In this document: positions 1 through 9,180 of the stretch, piece after piece
Position numbering within the stretch: the first letter of the stretch is position 1
Layout: the number at the start of each line of letters is the position of its first letter
Assembly: GCA_035327565.1 (NCBI GenBank)
Contig: DAOLDB010000003.1
Location: 1 to 64,000, forward strand
Length of the DNA stretch: 64,000 nucleotides
From: JABDLO01 sp035327565
GTDB taxonomy: Bacteria; Bacteroidota; Bacteroidia; Chitinophagales; Saprospiraceae
Direction: 5' to 3'
Program-made: the position numbers and the translations under genes
Notes under the pieces: model-generated
The model's database searches: none
The model's input: only the letters and a program-made list of their open reading frames with translations
What the model was told of the DNA's origin: nothing

Positions 1-20
1 AGAAAAACCAAAGAAAAAGC

Positions 21-53
21 AAGCCGCACGGTCAATGATCAGCGGCTTTTTTA
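21..53 (+). terminator. Rho-independent terminator of a gene upstream of the window
   Basis: Seven-base-pair stem AAGCCGC (21-27) / GCGGCTT (42-48) followed by a T-run to about position 53. It points rightwards, so it ends transcription of a gene lying before the window and separates it from dnaN. Confidence 0.75.
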
Positions 54-114
54 TTTTAACGACGTTAAACTTCAGTTTGACAAAAATAAATAGCAATTTT
101 GCAACATATTGATA

Positions 115-122
115 TAAATTTG
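115..122 (+). promoter_or_regulatory. Bacteroidota -7 promoter element for dnaN
   Basis: TAAATTTG matches the Bacteroidota -7 consensus TAnnTTTG and lies 59 bases before the dnaN start. I see no TTG at the usual 19-23 base spacing, so this is a half-supported promoter. Confidence 0.45.
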
Positions 123-180
123 GTAATGACCCAATTGCTCTTCGGACGGAGAGTTTGAAAGTAAAACAAAGCGATACATT

Positions 181-1296
181 ATGAAATTTGAAGTTTCATC
201 ATCTCAACTTTTAGATACATTACAATTGGCCTCAGGTGCTGTCAGCCCTAATCCTGTTTTACCTGTACTCAATGATTTTTTATTTGAACTGAGGGGAGAA
301 GATCTTACCATCACGGGCACTAATCTGGAGACCACGATTGTGTGTCAATTAAAAGTGTTAATGGGTGAAGAAGGCACCATCGCAGTACCGGCTAAAATCA
401 TATTAGAAACACTTCGTGCTTTACCAGATCAACCCGTTTCATTTTTTGTGGATCAGGATACACATGGGATATTGCTGAGATCATCCTATGGAGAGTATAA
501 ATTAGCAGGTGATAATCCGGAGGATTTTCCTACAGTGCCTGAACCCATAGAGGCGAAATCGTTTATTGTGCCTTCAACCATATTAACTAAAGGCATTAAT
601 AATACTGTATTTGCTGCTGGCAATGATGAATTGAGATTGGCAATGACTGGAATATTATGCAAGATTGATGAGGGTAAAATTGTTTTTGTTGCCACAGATG
701 CCCATAAGTTGGTTAAGTATACATATGCAAAAGTAAACACTGAATTTTCGGATGCGTTTATTATGCCCAAAAAAGGGTTTAATTTATTAAAAAACGCATT
801 GCAACCCAATGTTGATGTAGAGGTGGTTTTTGATAAGAAAAATGCTTTTTTTACTTTTAATGACACCATGGTTATCTGCCGATTATTGGACGCTAAATAC
901 CCGGACTATAACTCAGTTATTCCCGTGGAAAACCCTTACTTATTGACCATTGGAAGGAGAGATTTTCAAAATTCTCTGAGAAGAATTTCTATATATTCAA
1001 ATAAATCCTCCAACCAGGTGATTTTAAATTTATCTGAAAACAGCCTTACTATTTCTGCTCAGGATATAGACTTTTCCAATGAAGCTACGGAGCAATTGGC
1101 ATGCTCATATCTTGGCGAACCCATGACCATTGGATTCAATGCTAAATTTATGGTAGAAATGCTCGGTGTTATTGACTCCGACGAAATTATGCTGGAACTT
1201 TCTAAGCCCAGCAGGGCGGGTATTCTTTTGCCAGCAGAACAAGCCGAAGACCAGCATCTGTTGATGCTTGCCATGCCGGTGATGATGAGTAATTAA
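181..1296 (+). CDS. dnaN: DNA polymerase III beta subunit (sliding clamp)
   Basis: 371 residues, the normal length for the bacterial sliding clamp. The start MKFEVSSSQLLDTL and the end MLAMPVMMSN are typical of DnaN, with the three clamp folds spread evenly over the chain. The clamp is a homodimeric ring around DNA in the cytoplasm that tethers the replicative polymerase and serves as a docking platform for repair proteins. A -7 element lies 59 bases upstream and a terminator lies before that, so the gene starts its own transcript. The next gene, nadD, follows after 80 bases on the same strand. No dnaA and no clear DnaA-box cluster is visible, so this is not evidence for the replication origin. 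Confidence 0.97.
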   Translation: MKFEVSSSQLLDTLQLASGAVSPNPVLPVLNDFLFELRGEDLTITGTNLETTIVCQLKVLMGEEGTIAVPAKIILETLRALPDQPVSFFVDQDTHGILLRSSYGEYKLAGDNPEDFPTVPEPIEAKSFIVPSTILTKGINNTVFAAGNDELRLAMTGILCKIDEGKIVFVATDAHKLVKYTYAKVNTEFSDAFIMPKKGFNLLKNALQPNVDVEVVFDKKNAFFTFNDTMVICRLLDAKYPDYNSVIPVENPYLLTIGRRDFQNSLRRISIYSNKSSNQVILNLSENSLTISAQDIDFSNEATEQLACSYLGEPMTIGFNAKFMVEMLGVIDSDEIMLELSKPSRAGILLPAEQAEDQHLLMLAMPVMMSN

Positions 1297-1376
1297 CAGG
1301 CTTGATAAAATATATACCTATATGTCTTATCAATCATTTTTTTTGAATTTATTTTATTTATATATTCCATTTCCTT

Positions 1377-1970
1377 TTGAAGATTGGATTGTTTTTCGGC
1401 TCATTTAATCCTGTTCACACAGGTCATATGATCATAAGCCAATTTATGGTGGATCATACGGACCTGGATCAGGTGTGGATGGTTGTATCACCCCAGAACC
1501 CATTAAAGTTAAAGGAAAGTCTTGCAAAAGATTATGATCGTCTTCACCTGGTGCAATTAGCAATAGGTGAAAACACCCAGGTCAAAGCATCTGATGTTGA
1601 ATTTTCATTACCTAAGCCGTCATACACAGTTGAAACCCTTATATATTTAAAAGAAAAATTTCCCGATAAAGATTTCGTATTGATTATGGGCGGTGATAAC
1701 CTTGCTACAATCCAAAAATGGAAAAATTATCAATTTATATTGGATCATTATTTTATATATCTGTACAAAAGACCCAAAACCAAAGAAGGAGCCTATTTCA
1801 ATCATCCTAAGGTGCGTACTTTTGAAGCTCCATTATTGGACATATCGGCTTCTTACATCAGAGAAGTGATTCAACAAGGAAAATCAATCAGATATTTGGT
1901 TCCTGACGCTGTATATGAATATCTATTGAACTCTTCCCTTTACAAGAAACGTACAACGAATAAGAATTAA
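1377..1970 (+). CDS. nadD: Nicotinate-nucleotide adenylyltransferase
   Basis: 197 residues, normal for NadD. It transfers AMP from ATP to nicotinate mononucleotide in NAD synthesis. The nucleotidyltransferase signature GSFNPVHTGH is at residues 8-17, and the second signature ISASYIR lies near residue 157. The start is a TTG codon: the conserved N-terminus MKIGLFFGSFNP begins exactly there and no ATG is available in frame upstream. It sits between dnaN and the PorZ-like gene on the same strand, with gaps of 80 and about 146 bases; co-transcription with dnaN is possible but not shown. Confidence 0.95.
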   Translation: MKIGLFFGSFNPVHTGHMIISQFMVDHTDLDQVWMVVSPQNPLKLKESLAKDYDRLHLVQLAIGENTQVKASDVEFSLPKPSYTVETLIYLKEKFPDKDFVLIMGGDNLATIQKWKNYQFILDHYFIYLYKRPKTKEGAYFNHPKVRTFEAPLLDISASYIREVIQQGKSIRYLVPDAVYEYLLNSSLYKKRTTNKN

Positions 1971-2116
1971 AAATCAGATACAAATTTTAACTGGGGTTTG
2001 GTCGTTAAATGAGTTATGGTTATTATTATTTCATTAAACAACCATTGATGATACATCATTTTGTGAGTAAAGTTTTGAATGGAAAGAAGACGGACGGATT
2101 TCCATTATTTTACTTT

Positions 2117-4438
2117 ATGAATCAATGGGCCATATATTGCTTTGTTAGCTTTGTGCTTCCGACAACCCTTTTTACTCAAGGGGATATGGTAATAGGTGAA
2201 TGGAAATCTCATTTGCCATATATACGCGGATTATCAATTGCAGAGACCGAAAATTTTATCACTTATGCTACCGACTTTTCATTGATATTCCTGTCAAAGG
2301 AAGACAATTCTGTACATTTTTTCAGTAAGGTTGATGGGCTAAGTGATACGGGTATTGAAAACATCTACTATGATCCATACAATAAACATTTGGTCATAGT
2401 ATATTCCAATAGCAACATTGACATTTACGCCGGTGATGGGGTGGTTAATATTCCAGATATATTGAATTCCAGCACGATCATAGGCAGTAAGCGGATATTG
2501 GATGTCCATATCCTGAATGGTGATCGAATGCTGTTTTCAACTGCTTTTGGTATGGTAGAATACAGAACCCGGCGAAGAGAATTTGGTTCTACTATATTCA
2601 CTAATTTCCCTGTCAATTCCGTATCCCATTTAGGTAATTATATTTTTGCCGGAACGGATGATGGGCTGTATGTGGTAAACACAGATGAAGTAACAAATAT
2701 AGCAGATTTTAGTCGGTGGAGATTATTGGGCGAAATTAACGGGCTTCCCATTTTATACGAAGCAAAAAGTGTTCACACCCACAAACATCGCATTTATTTT
2801 TCGGATGGAAAGAATATTTATTCGAGTGACGAAAATCTGATGTTCGAAAAAGAGCTCAGTGTTCCCGATCCCGCATATAATATTCAGTATATTTCTGGAG
2901 ACAGGAAGTACTTAATGGCGGGCTTAAGATCCAGTACCAACAGCAGGATATTTTATCATACTGCTGAATCGGGCTGGATGGAAGGAAGTAATGTATGCAT
3001 AGACAGGATCAGATATTCAATTGAGGATCAAAAGGGAATCATTTGGTTTGCTGATGATTTCAGGGATTTCAGAGGAGTAACAGGAATAGATGGTCAATGT
3101 ATCAGGTTTACATACAATAGTCCGTATTCTGAAAAAGTACGTGATATGGATATAGCCAATGGAGTATTAATTACTGCTTCCGGGGGAGTTTCTGACAATT
3201 ACCAGGATTTGTTCAACCGGGATGGTTTTTCCATATATAAGGATCGTAAATGGACGAATCTTAATGAGCAAAATTTTATTCCTTTCAAAGACAATCGTTA
3301 TCTTAACTTTTTTAAAGTAACTTTTTCCCCAGACGGTAAAAGAGTCCAGGCCGGTACTTTCTGGAACGGATTATTTGAATACGATATTGAAACCGGAGAA
3401 TATTGGGAACATAATGATGTAAATTCAAGCTTGCAAATCGCAGAAGGTGATATAAGGGTGCGTATCGCTGATTTAAAATATGATTTAATTGGAAACTTGT
3501 GGATAAGCAATTTCAATGCACCACAGCCTTTGGTAGTTAGAACCAAAGAAGGGGAATGGCATTCTATTGCTGTACCTGGAGAGCGTCGATTGGGAGATAT
3601 TGCTACAGACAGAAATGGTAATAAATGGGTGATTACTTTGGGAGCTGCTCGGGGAATCCTGGTGTTTCATGAAGGAAGCTCAATTCAGAATGTCGGGGAT
3701 TACCGGTTTATTCAGATCAATCAAAATAACAGCCTATTGCCTTCCTCCACTATATTTACACTCAAAGAAGATCGAATGGGATTTATTTGGGCAGGCACCT
3801 CAGAGGGAGCAATCGTCTTTGAATGTTTTGACCCCTTCCAGACGGATTGTATCAGGGGCAACAGGAAACTTATAGAAGTGGATGGTGAGTTAGGATTTTT
3901 ACTCGAAACTGAAAATGTGAAAGCCATAGAAGTCGATGGTGCAGACCGGAAATGGTTTGGGACCGATAATGGGATATTTGTAATGGATCCTGCGGTAGAA
4001 AGCCAGATTGCACATTATCATATTAAAAACAGCCCGCTTTTCGACAACTCTATTGTTGCATTACAATTCGATGATGACAATGGAGTTATGTACATAGCTA
4101 CAGAGAAAGGATTACAGGCAATCAGAACAGAAACCACCGCAGGTCACAGCAGGCATTCTTCAGAAGTTTATGCTTTTCCCAATCCTGTACCCCCTGATTA
4201 TAACGGGCCTATTGCGATTAAAGGGTTAGCAAGAAATGCTCAGGTAAAAATTACAGATATCTCCGGAAGATTGATTTACGAAACGCAGGCTTTAGGTGGA
4301 CAAGCCATTTGGAATGGAGAAGGCTTAACGGGCAAAATAGCCAGGCCGGGTATTTTTTTAGTATTTAGTACCGGAAGGCCTGAAGGTTTTGATAGCCCGG
4401 ATAGTTTTGTTACTAAAATTATGTTTTCAGGGCGGTGA
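2117..4438 (+). CDS. porZ: PorZ-like type IX secretion system protein
   Basis: About 773 residues from the chosen start, close to the length I recall for PorZ of Porphyromonas. Reading from ATG 2117 gives a signal peptide (MNQWAIYCFVSFVLPTT) directly before the mature protein; the longer reading from 2009 adds 36 residues with no signal-like character. The body has repeated two-component-regulator-type propeller strands (GLSDTGIENIYYD, FAGTDDGLYVV, WFGTDNGIFVMD), and the last ~90 residues form a T9SS type A-like sorting domain (AFPNPVPPDYNGP onward). In characterised species PorZ is a surface part of the T9SS attachment complex that presents anionic LPS to the sortase. The gene converges on bshA and their 3' ends overlap by 20 bases. 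A generic propeller cargo is the alternative; the N-terminal match favours PorZ. Confidence 0.8.
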   Translation: MNQWAIYCFVSFVLPTTLFTQGDMVIGEWKSHLPYIRGLSIAETENFITYATDFSLIFLSKEDNSVHFFSKVDGLSDTGIENIYYDPYNKHLVIVYSNSNIDIYAGDGVVNIPDILNSSTIIGSKRILDVHILNGDRMLFSTAFGMVEYRTRRREFGSTIFTNFPVNSVSHLGNYIFAGTDDGLYVVNTDEVTNIADFSRWRLLGEINGLPILYEAKSVHTHKHRIYFSDGKNIYSSDENLMFEKELSVPDPAYNIQYISGDRKYLMAGLRSSTNSRIFYHTAESGWMEGSNVCIDRIRYSIEDQKGIIWFADDFRDFRGVTGIDGQCIRFTYNSPYSEKVRDMDIANGVLITASGGVSDNYQDLFNRDGFSIYKDRKWTNLNEQNFIPFKDNRYLNFFKVTFSPDGKRVQAGTFWNGLFEYDIETGEYWEHNDVNSSLQIAEGDIRVRIADLKYDLIGNLWISNFNAPQPLVVRTKEGEWHSIAVPGERRLGDIATDRNGNKWVITLGAARGILVFHEGSSIQNVGDYRFIQINQNNSLLPSSTIFTLKEDRMGFIWAGTSEGAIVFECFDPFQTDCIRGNRKLIEVDGELGFLLETENVKAIEVDGADRKWFGTDNGIFVMDPAVESQIAHYHIKNSPLFDNSIVALQFDDDNGVMYIATEKGLQAIRTETTAGHSRHSSEVYAFPNPVPPDYNGPIAIKGLARNAQVKITDISGRLIYETQALGGQAIWNGEGLTGKIARPGIFLVFSTGRPEGFDSPDSFVTKIMFSGR

Positions 4439-5567
4439 ATCTTATTTTTTCAATTACTTCCAGGTAGTAATCTTCATACACAGGAATAATGTTGTCTATA
4501 TTGAATTTTTTTGCATGCTGTAAAGCATTCAGACTGAATTGTGCATGTCTTTCTTCATTCTCAAGAATGAAAATGGCATTTTTTGACATATCCTCAATGT
4601 CCCCCACGTTGGATGTAAATCCTGTAATTCCCGATAGATTTACTTCAGGGAGACCTCCAATATTGGAGGAAATTACAGGCACTTCACATGCCATTGCTTC
4701 AAGTGCCGCCAAACCAAAACTTTCATTTTCTGAAGGGAGTATAAAAAGATCTGAAACGGCAAGCAATTCTTCCACTGCATCCTGCTTTCCTAAAAACCGG
4801 ATATGTTCGCACAATCCTAAACTTCTGCATAGATCTTCAATAGATTTTCTTTCCGGACCATCACCGATCATAAGCATTTTTACATCTAAACGATCAATTA
4901 CATTTTGAAAAATATACACTACATCCTCTACCCTTTTCACTTTTCTGAAATTAGAAATATGGACCAGGATTTTTTCACCATCCGGTGCAATCGCTTTTTT
5001 GAAGTGACTTTTATTTTCTTTTTTAAATCGAGTAAAATCAATAAAATTGTAGATCACTCGGATATCATTAGTAATATCAAATGCATTCAAAGTTTCTTGT
5101 CTCAGAAACTTTGAAACCGCAGTGACACCATCCGAGTTATTGATTGAAAACTCAACCACAGGAGCAAAAGAAGGATCTGAACCCACCAGTGTAATATCTG
5201 TACCATGCAGTGTAGTAATAAATGGAATGCGCTTATTTTTTGATTTCAAGATTTCCCGGGCCATATAGGCCACCATGGCATGAGGTATAGCATAATGCAC
5301 ATGTATGATGTCCAGGTCCTCATAAATAGCAACATCTACCAATTTACTTGCCAGAGCACTTTCATAAGGGGAATACTCAAATAAAGGATAGGAAACAGAG
5401 CTTACTTCATGGAAATATAAATTCTTTTGAAAAGACGATAATCGAGGAGGCATTTTATAGGTGATAAAATGGACTTCATGTCCTCTTTTAGCCATACCAA
5501 TACCCAACTCTGAAGCAACCACACCACTACCTCCATATGTGGGATAACAAACAACTCCTATTTTCAT
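4419..5567 (-). CDS. bshA: N-acetyl-alpha-D-glucosaminyl L-malate synthase, bacillithiol pathway
   Basis: 382 residues, a GT-B fold family 4 glycosyltransferase. BshA joins GlcNAc from UDP-GlcNAc to L-malate, the first step of bacillithiol synthesis. The N-terminus MKIGVVCYPTYGGSGVVASE is the characteristic BshA start. The C-terminal donor site ESFGLAALEAMACEVPVISS carries the E(x7)E motif near residue 285. The final bases overlap the 3' end of the PorZ-like gene, which reads the other way. Other bacillithiol genes (bshB, bshC) are not in the window. An unrelated GT4 enzyme is unlikely given the N-terminal match. Confidence 0.92.
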   Translation of the reverse strand: MKIGVVCYPTYGGSGVVASELGIGMAKRGHEVHFITYKMPPRLSSFQKNLYFHEVSSVSYPLFEYSPYESALASKLVDVAIYEDLDIIHVHYAIPHAMVAYMAREILKSKNKRIPFITTLHGTDITLVGSDPSFAPVVEFSINNSDGVTAVSKFLRQETLNAFDITNDIRVIYNFIDFTRFKKENKSHFKKAIAPDGEKILVHISNFRKVKRVEDVVYIFQNVIDRLDVKMLMIGDGPERKSIEDLCRSLGLCEHIRFLGKQDAVEELLAVSDLFILPSENESFGLAALEAMACEVPVISSNIGGLPEVNLSGITGFTSNVGDIEDMSKNAIFILENEERHAQFSLNALQHAKKFNIDNIIPVYEDYYLEVIEKIRFTALKT

Positions 5568-5695
5568 TTTTTAAAATTAATATTCATTCCATTTTAACCT
5601 ATAAAGCCTAAAGTAACGACCATATAATATAAATTATTGGTTTCTTTATCGTTTAAAAAAAGATACCATGGTAAACGCTTCTAAACAATCGAAGG

Positions 5696-5735
5696 AACAA
5701 GTTGTTGTAATTTCTATTTCTAACTGTAACAAGTT
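5696..5735. promoter_or_regulatory. Repeated AACAAGTT boxes before the MerR-family gene, possible operator
   Basis: AACAAGTT occurs at 5696-5703 and again at 5728-5735, 32 bases apart, about three helical turns. The first copy is part of the perfect small palindrome AACAA-G-TTGTT (5696-5706). The boxes lie 10-50 bases before the regulator's ATG, a natural place for an autoregulatory site. Binding is inferred only. Confidence 0.35.
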
Positions 5736-5744
5736 AATGCATAT

Positions 5745-6644
5745 ATGGTTGTCTATTCCATAAAGGATATAGAAAATTTATCGGGAATTAAGGCGCACAC
5801 TCTTAGAATTTGGGAGAAAAGATATGATATTCTTGTACCCAGAAGGACTGAAACCAACATCAGGTATTATTTGAATGAGGATTTGCAGCGCATTCTGAAT
5901 ATAGCTCTTCTCAATAAAAATGGATACAAAATATCGCAGATCGCAAAAATGAGTGAGGAGGAAATCGTCAAAACAGTCGCTGCCCTTACAGATGTGGATG
6001 TATTGCATGAAGGAAATATAGATGGATTGGTTTTGTCTATGTTTGAACTGGATGAAAGAAAATTCAATAGTATTCTGGAAAAGCATATTGAGGCGGATGG
6101 TTTGGAAAGCACCATGAATGATGTTATTTATCCGTTTCTGGATAAAATCAGTACGATGTGGTTTACCGGATCAATCAAAGGGGCTCATGAAAGTTTTGTT
6201 AGCTACATTATAAGGAGGAAGCTGGTGGTATCCATTGATCGGCTTAAATTGCCCAAACCCCGGTGGAAGGCATTGGTCTATTTACCAGAAGGTGAATCTC
6301 AGGAACTTAGCCTTTTATATCTGCACTATATATTAAAGAAAAATGGAATAGATGTTTTGAATCTGGGAACTTTTGTTCCTTTGATAGAGGTCATTGAAGC
6401 TCAGCAAATCTTTAAAAGCCATATGATATTCACATTTTTTAATGAAAGCTTTTCAGAGTCACCACTGCAGCCATATATTGATGAAATAGGTAATTATCTT
6501 CAAGACAGCCAGATATTTATTTCAGGATATCAAACAATTGTACAGACGCTTTCTTTGCCTTCCAACATCAGTGTAATGGGAGCCATAGGGGATGTGTATT
6601 CAATTCTGGAGAATGAACTTTTTACCATTACCCAAAGAACCTGA
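5745..6644 (+). CDS. MerR-family regulator with a degenerate B12-binding-type domain
   Basis: 299 residues. The N-terminal ~70 residues are a MerR winged helix (YSIKDIENLSGIKAHTLRIWEKRY). The remainder looks like the helical plus Rossmann-like cobalamin-binding module of CarH/LitR photoregulators. However, the ligand motifs are eroded. The Wx9EH cap motif reads W-x9-E-S, and the DxHxxG loop reads E-S-Q-E-L-S, so the axial histidine is replaced by glutamine. Binding of adenosylcobalamin in the usual base-off mode is therefore doubtful. It stands alone between divergent bshA and a YceI-like gene; no carotenoid or photolyase genes are near. Regulatory target and signal are unknown. Confidence 0.8.
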   Translation: MVVYSIKDIENLSGIKAHTLRIWEKRYDILVPRRTETNIRYYLNEDLQRILNIALLNKNGYKISQIAKMSEEEIVKTVAALTDVDVLHEGNIDGLVLSMFELDERKFNSILEKHIEADGLESTMNDVIYPFLDKISTMWFTGSIKGAHESFVSYIIRRKLVVSIDRLKLPKPRWKALVYLPEGESQELSLLYLHYILKKNGIDVLNLGTFVPLIEVIEAQQIFKSHMIFTFFNESFSESPLQPYIDEIGNYLQDSQIFISGYQTIVQTLSLPSNISVMGAIGDVYSILENELFTITQRT

Positions 6645-6754
6645 TCAAGAATTATTAGGTATTAAATCTGAGAACTCACTGGTTATTGAGCATCTTAGGT
6701 ATATATCTCCTGAAAACCTTACTTTTTATGGTTAATTTTTCAAAAGTATATAAG

Positions 6755-7444
6755 ATGAATAAGCGTATATTTTTTTCAATGTTTTTAATTTCAGCCGGGA
6801 TTATTTTTTCCATCCAATCATGTAAAACCGCTGAAGGCGAAAAAGCAGAAATTACGGATGCTGCTTTGATTTCAGAAGTATATGGAACTGGATTCGAATT
6901 GGATGTTACCAAGAGTATAGTTTATTGGGAAGGAGCCAAACCGGGCACTACCCATACTGGAACTCTTGAATTTTTGGAAGGGATGGTGTATATAGAAAAT
7001 GGAAAGGTGATTGGAGGACAATTCATTTTTGACATGAGCACCATCAATGTCACAGATCTGAGCGGAGGAAGGAAAGATAGATTAGAGGCTCATTTAAAAG
7101 GAACCACTGAAGATAAAGCTGAAGATTTCTTCAATATGAGGGTATATCCTACCGCGCAGTTTCAAATTTCTAAAATTACTCAACTGGAAGGCGATCCTTC
7201 TGCCAATCATATGATTTATGGGAATCTTACAATCAAAGACATTACCAAGGAAATTGGATTTAAAGCCCATATTAATTTATCTGGAGAAAAAATAGAGGTG
7301 GTCACTCCTCCTTTTACTATTGACAGGACATTATGGGATATTAAGTTTCTTTCAAACAGGTTTTTCGACAATATTGCAGACCGGGCAATTGATGATCACA
7401 TTGGCCTGAGAATAAATCTTATGGCAAATGCACTTAAAAGTTAG
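6755..7444 (+). CDS. YceI-like lipoprotein
   Basis: About 229 residues from ATG 6755. This start puts a lipoprotein signal peptide at the N-terminus (MNKRIFFSMFLISAGIIF, lipobox SIQSC); the longer frame from 6686 adds 23 residues before it and is less plausible. The mature part is a YceI lipocalin-like beta barrel, shown by VYWEGAKPGTTHTGTL, GGQFIFDMSTINVTDL and a C-terminal RTLWDIKF. YceI proteins bind isoprenoid-like or amphiphilic molecules; the ligand here is unknown. Lipidation suggests anchoring to the outer membrane, facing the periplasm or the surface. It converges on the haloperoxidase-like gene with a 39-base gap. Confidence 0.85.
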   Translation: MNKRIFFSMFLISAGIIFSIQSCKTAEGEKAEITDAALISEVYGTGFELDVTKSIVYWEGAKPGTTHTGTLEFLEGMVYIENGKVIGGQFIFDMSTINVTDLSGGRKDRLEAHLKGTTEDKAEDFFNMRVYPTAQFQISKITQLEGDPSANHMIYGNLTIKDITKEIGFKAHINLSGEKIEVVTPPFTIDRTLWDIKFLSNRFFDNIADRAIDDHIGLRINLMANALKS

Positions 7445-7483
7445 TCGTTGAATGTCTTGTATTGAAAAAAGGTCAGACGATTT

Positions 7484-8884
7484 TTAATTTCCGGTGTTCA
7501 AGGTTTGGTCTTCAAAAGCAACTTGACTCAACTGACCCAACATGATTTTTCCTGATTCAATAGTAATGTTTTCAATCACCCACTTTCCTATTTTTCCCCC
7601 CTGGATCACTCCATTATCAATAGCCGGCCGATAATGTATGCCTCCGTAAAGCCTTGAAATGGCCGCTTCATCGGCCGCTTCATAAAATGATTTAAATGCT
7701 CTGACAGGCAGACCAAATTCCAGCTCTGTATCATCTATGTAATCAAAATTGTCACCGAACAAAGCAGTCAATACGGTGGCCGCAGCGCTTGAAATAACAC
7801 TATGTCCACTGGTGTATTCAGGAAAAGGAGGAGTTTGAAGCAGTGGTTTCCAATCTTCATCAATGTATTCGTTAATGACAGACTCAGGCCGGATGAGACT
7901 ACTCCGGTATTTTTCATCCCAGCATGAAATAAATCCATCAGCCAAAGTGATCGATGTCAATGCATAGGCCGCTGATGAATTCAGGTAGTTCAGACCTGCT
8001 TTTCGAGAGGCAATACCAGCGATATTCATCCAATGACCACCCGGTGTAATTTTTTTTGTAGCGTGCATAACATGACCAGTTACATTGATCACATAAGGAT
8101 TGCAATCCCAAAATGCGGCTATTTCCCGCTGTTCATCATCGCTTTCGTTTACCGCATGATACACTTCCATCGTTTCTTTGAAAAAGGAACTGGAAGGATC
8201 TAAATTAAATTGAGAATGAAATGGAGGTTTAAACTGCTGTGCTGAATCTAATTTAAATGTCCTGATTTTATTCCATGACGGTTCTATGGCATCCATATAA
8301 CCCGGAGGGGTTGGCTTCCATTTCCAATTTTCTCCGGTTACACTGAATTTTGGAAAAGATCGGGATTGATGATAGTTATCTTTCTTCGACCATTGTAGTA
8401 TATGATGGGCAACCAGATTGCCAAAGTCAATGGAGCGCTTGAAAACATCCTTTGGTATTTTTAAATCCTTAAATTCCTGTATGATTTCGTCATGAAAGGT
8501 ATTCAATTTATCTTCCGAGAAAATAAAACTTTTTGCAGTAGTCAAAAAAGCTTGAGTTGCAGCGAGCGGATAATTTATAATGAATTCATTATCGGGATCA
8601 GGCGTATGATCCAAACCGTTCAATTGCCCTGCCAGTGTAAGATAATTTGTATCGGAATGCCTCATTACCTCAAATGCTGCCACAGAAGGGTAAACATAAT
8701 TTCTGCTTGCAACCGGAGGAGAAAAGATATCATATACGATGATATCTGTGAGTTTTTTCATAGATCGATGGAGAAATTCTGGATTATCGCTTTTTTCCAT
8801 CCAGTGAGAATTCTCTCTCTTACAGGACAGGATGATGATGAGGCAAAGAAATACAAATAGAAGTATAAATTTTAGTTTTTTCAT
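7484..8884 (-). CDS. Vanadium-dependent haloperoxidase / PAP2-type lipoprotein
   Basis: 466 residues with a lipoprotein signal (lipobox IILSC, Cys21). The full vanadate/phosphate-binding signature is present: K325-x6-R332-P333 in KYRSSLIRP, then PEYTSGHS (355-362, with His361), then SRLYGGIHYRPAIDNG (410-425, with Arg411 and His417). These residues are shared by vanadium haloperoxidases and PAP2 acid phosphatases; the overall length and Bacteroidota context fit the haloperoxidase-like group, but the reaction cannot be settled by sequence. It is transcribed away from the SusC/SusD genes across a 482-base spacer that contains a 17-base palindrome, so shared control with that locus is possible. 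Confidence 0.85.
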   Translation of the reverse strand: MKKLKFILLFVFLCLIIILSCKRENSHWMEKSDNPEFLHRSMKKLTDIIVYDIFSPPVASRNYVYPSVAAFEVMRHSDTNYLTLAGQLNGLDHTPDPDNEFIINYPLAATQAFLTTAKSFIFSEDKLNTFHDEIIQEFKDLKIPKDVFKRSIDFGNLVAHHILQWSKKDNYHQSRSFPKFSVTGENWKWKPTPPGYMDAIEPSWNKIRTFKLDSAQQFKPPFHSQFNLDPSSSFFKETMEVYHAVNESDDEQREIAAFWDCNPYVINVTGHVMHATKKITPGGHWMNIAGIASRKAGLNYLNSSAAYALTSITLADGFISCWDEKYRSSLIRPESVINEYIDEDWKPLLQTPPFPEYTSGHSVISSAAATVLTALFGDNFDYIDDTELEFGLPVRAFKSFYEAADEAAISRLYGGIHYRPAIDNGVIQGGKIGKWVIENITIESGKIMLGQLSQVAFEDQTLNTGN

Positions 8885-8949
8885 TTTGAAAAAATGGCAT
8901 TAAATATTATTTAATACATCGTAAAAAAATATAACAATATGGAGAAATT

Positions 8950-8966
8950 CTTGTCATAATGACAAG
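8950..8966. promoter_or_regulatory. Perfect palindrome, candidate operator
   Basis: CTTGTCAT-A-ATGACAAG: two perfect 8-base arms around a single central base. It lies 66 bases upstream of the haloperoxidase start and about 210 bases before the susC promoter element. A perfect odd-length palindrome of this size in a divergent spacer is typical for a dimeric regulator, but the regulator is not identified. Confidence 0.45.
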
Positions 8967-9172
8967 CAAAAGCTCAGAAAAATTTCAAATTGGCTATTTT
9001 TTTTAGTGTGACCCAATTTTTTATTTGAATAAAGAAAATAATTTCAAGGATGCGCAGGAAGAGAATACTGAATATAATAAAATGAAAATATTTGATAATT
9101 ATCTGAAAATCAATTTTTGATATTGTATTATCCCTTTCCGCTTTCAGTTAAAAAAACGTTAAAAATTTTTGT

Positions 9173-9180
9173 TATTTTTG
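9173..9180 (+). promoter_or_regulatory. -7 promoter element for susC/susD
   Basis: TATTTTTG matches TAnnTTTG. The equivalent -33 position reads TTA rather than TTG. Implies a long 5' leader of about 180 bases before the susC ATG. Confidence 0.5.

Noticed and set aside
181..1296. Possible replication origin because dnaN is present
   Set aside because: No dnaA, no DnaA-box cluster and no AT-rich unwinding element is visible; in Bacteroidota dnaN is often far from the origin.
5745..6644. B12-dependent photoreceptor (CarH)
   Set aside because: The key His residues are replaced and there are no light-response genes nearby, so only a CarH-like fold is claimed.
6686..6754. N-terminal extension of the YceI-like protein
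   Set aside because: The lipoprotein signal peptide begins at ATG 6755; the extension would bury it.
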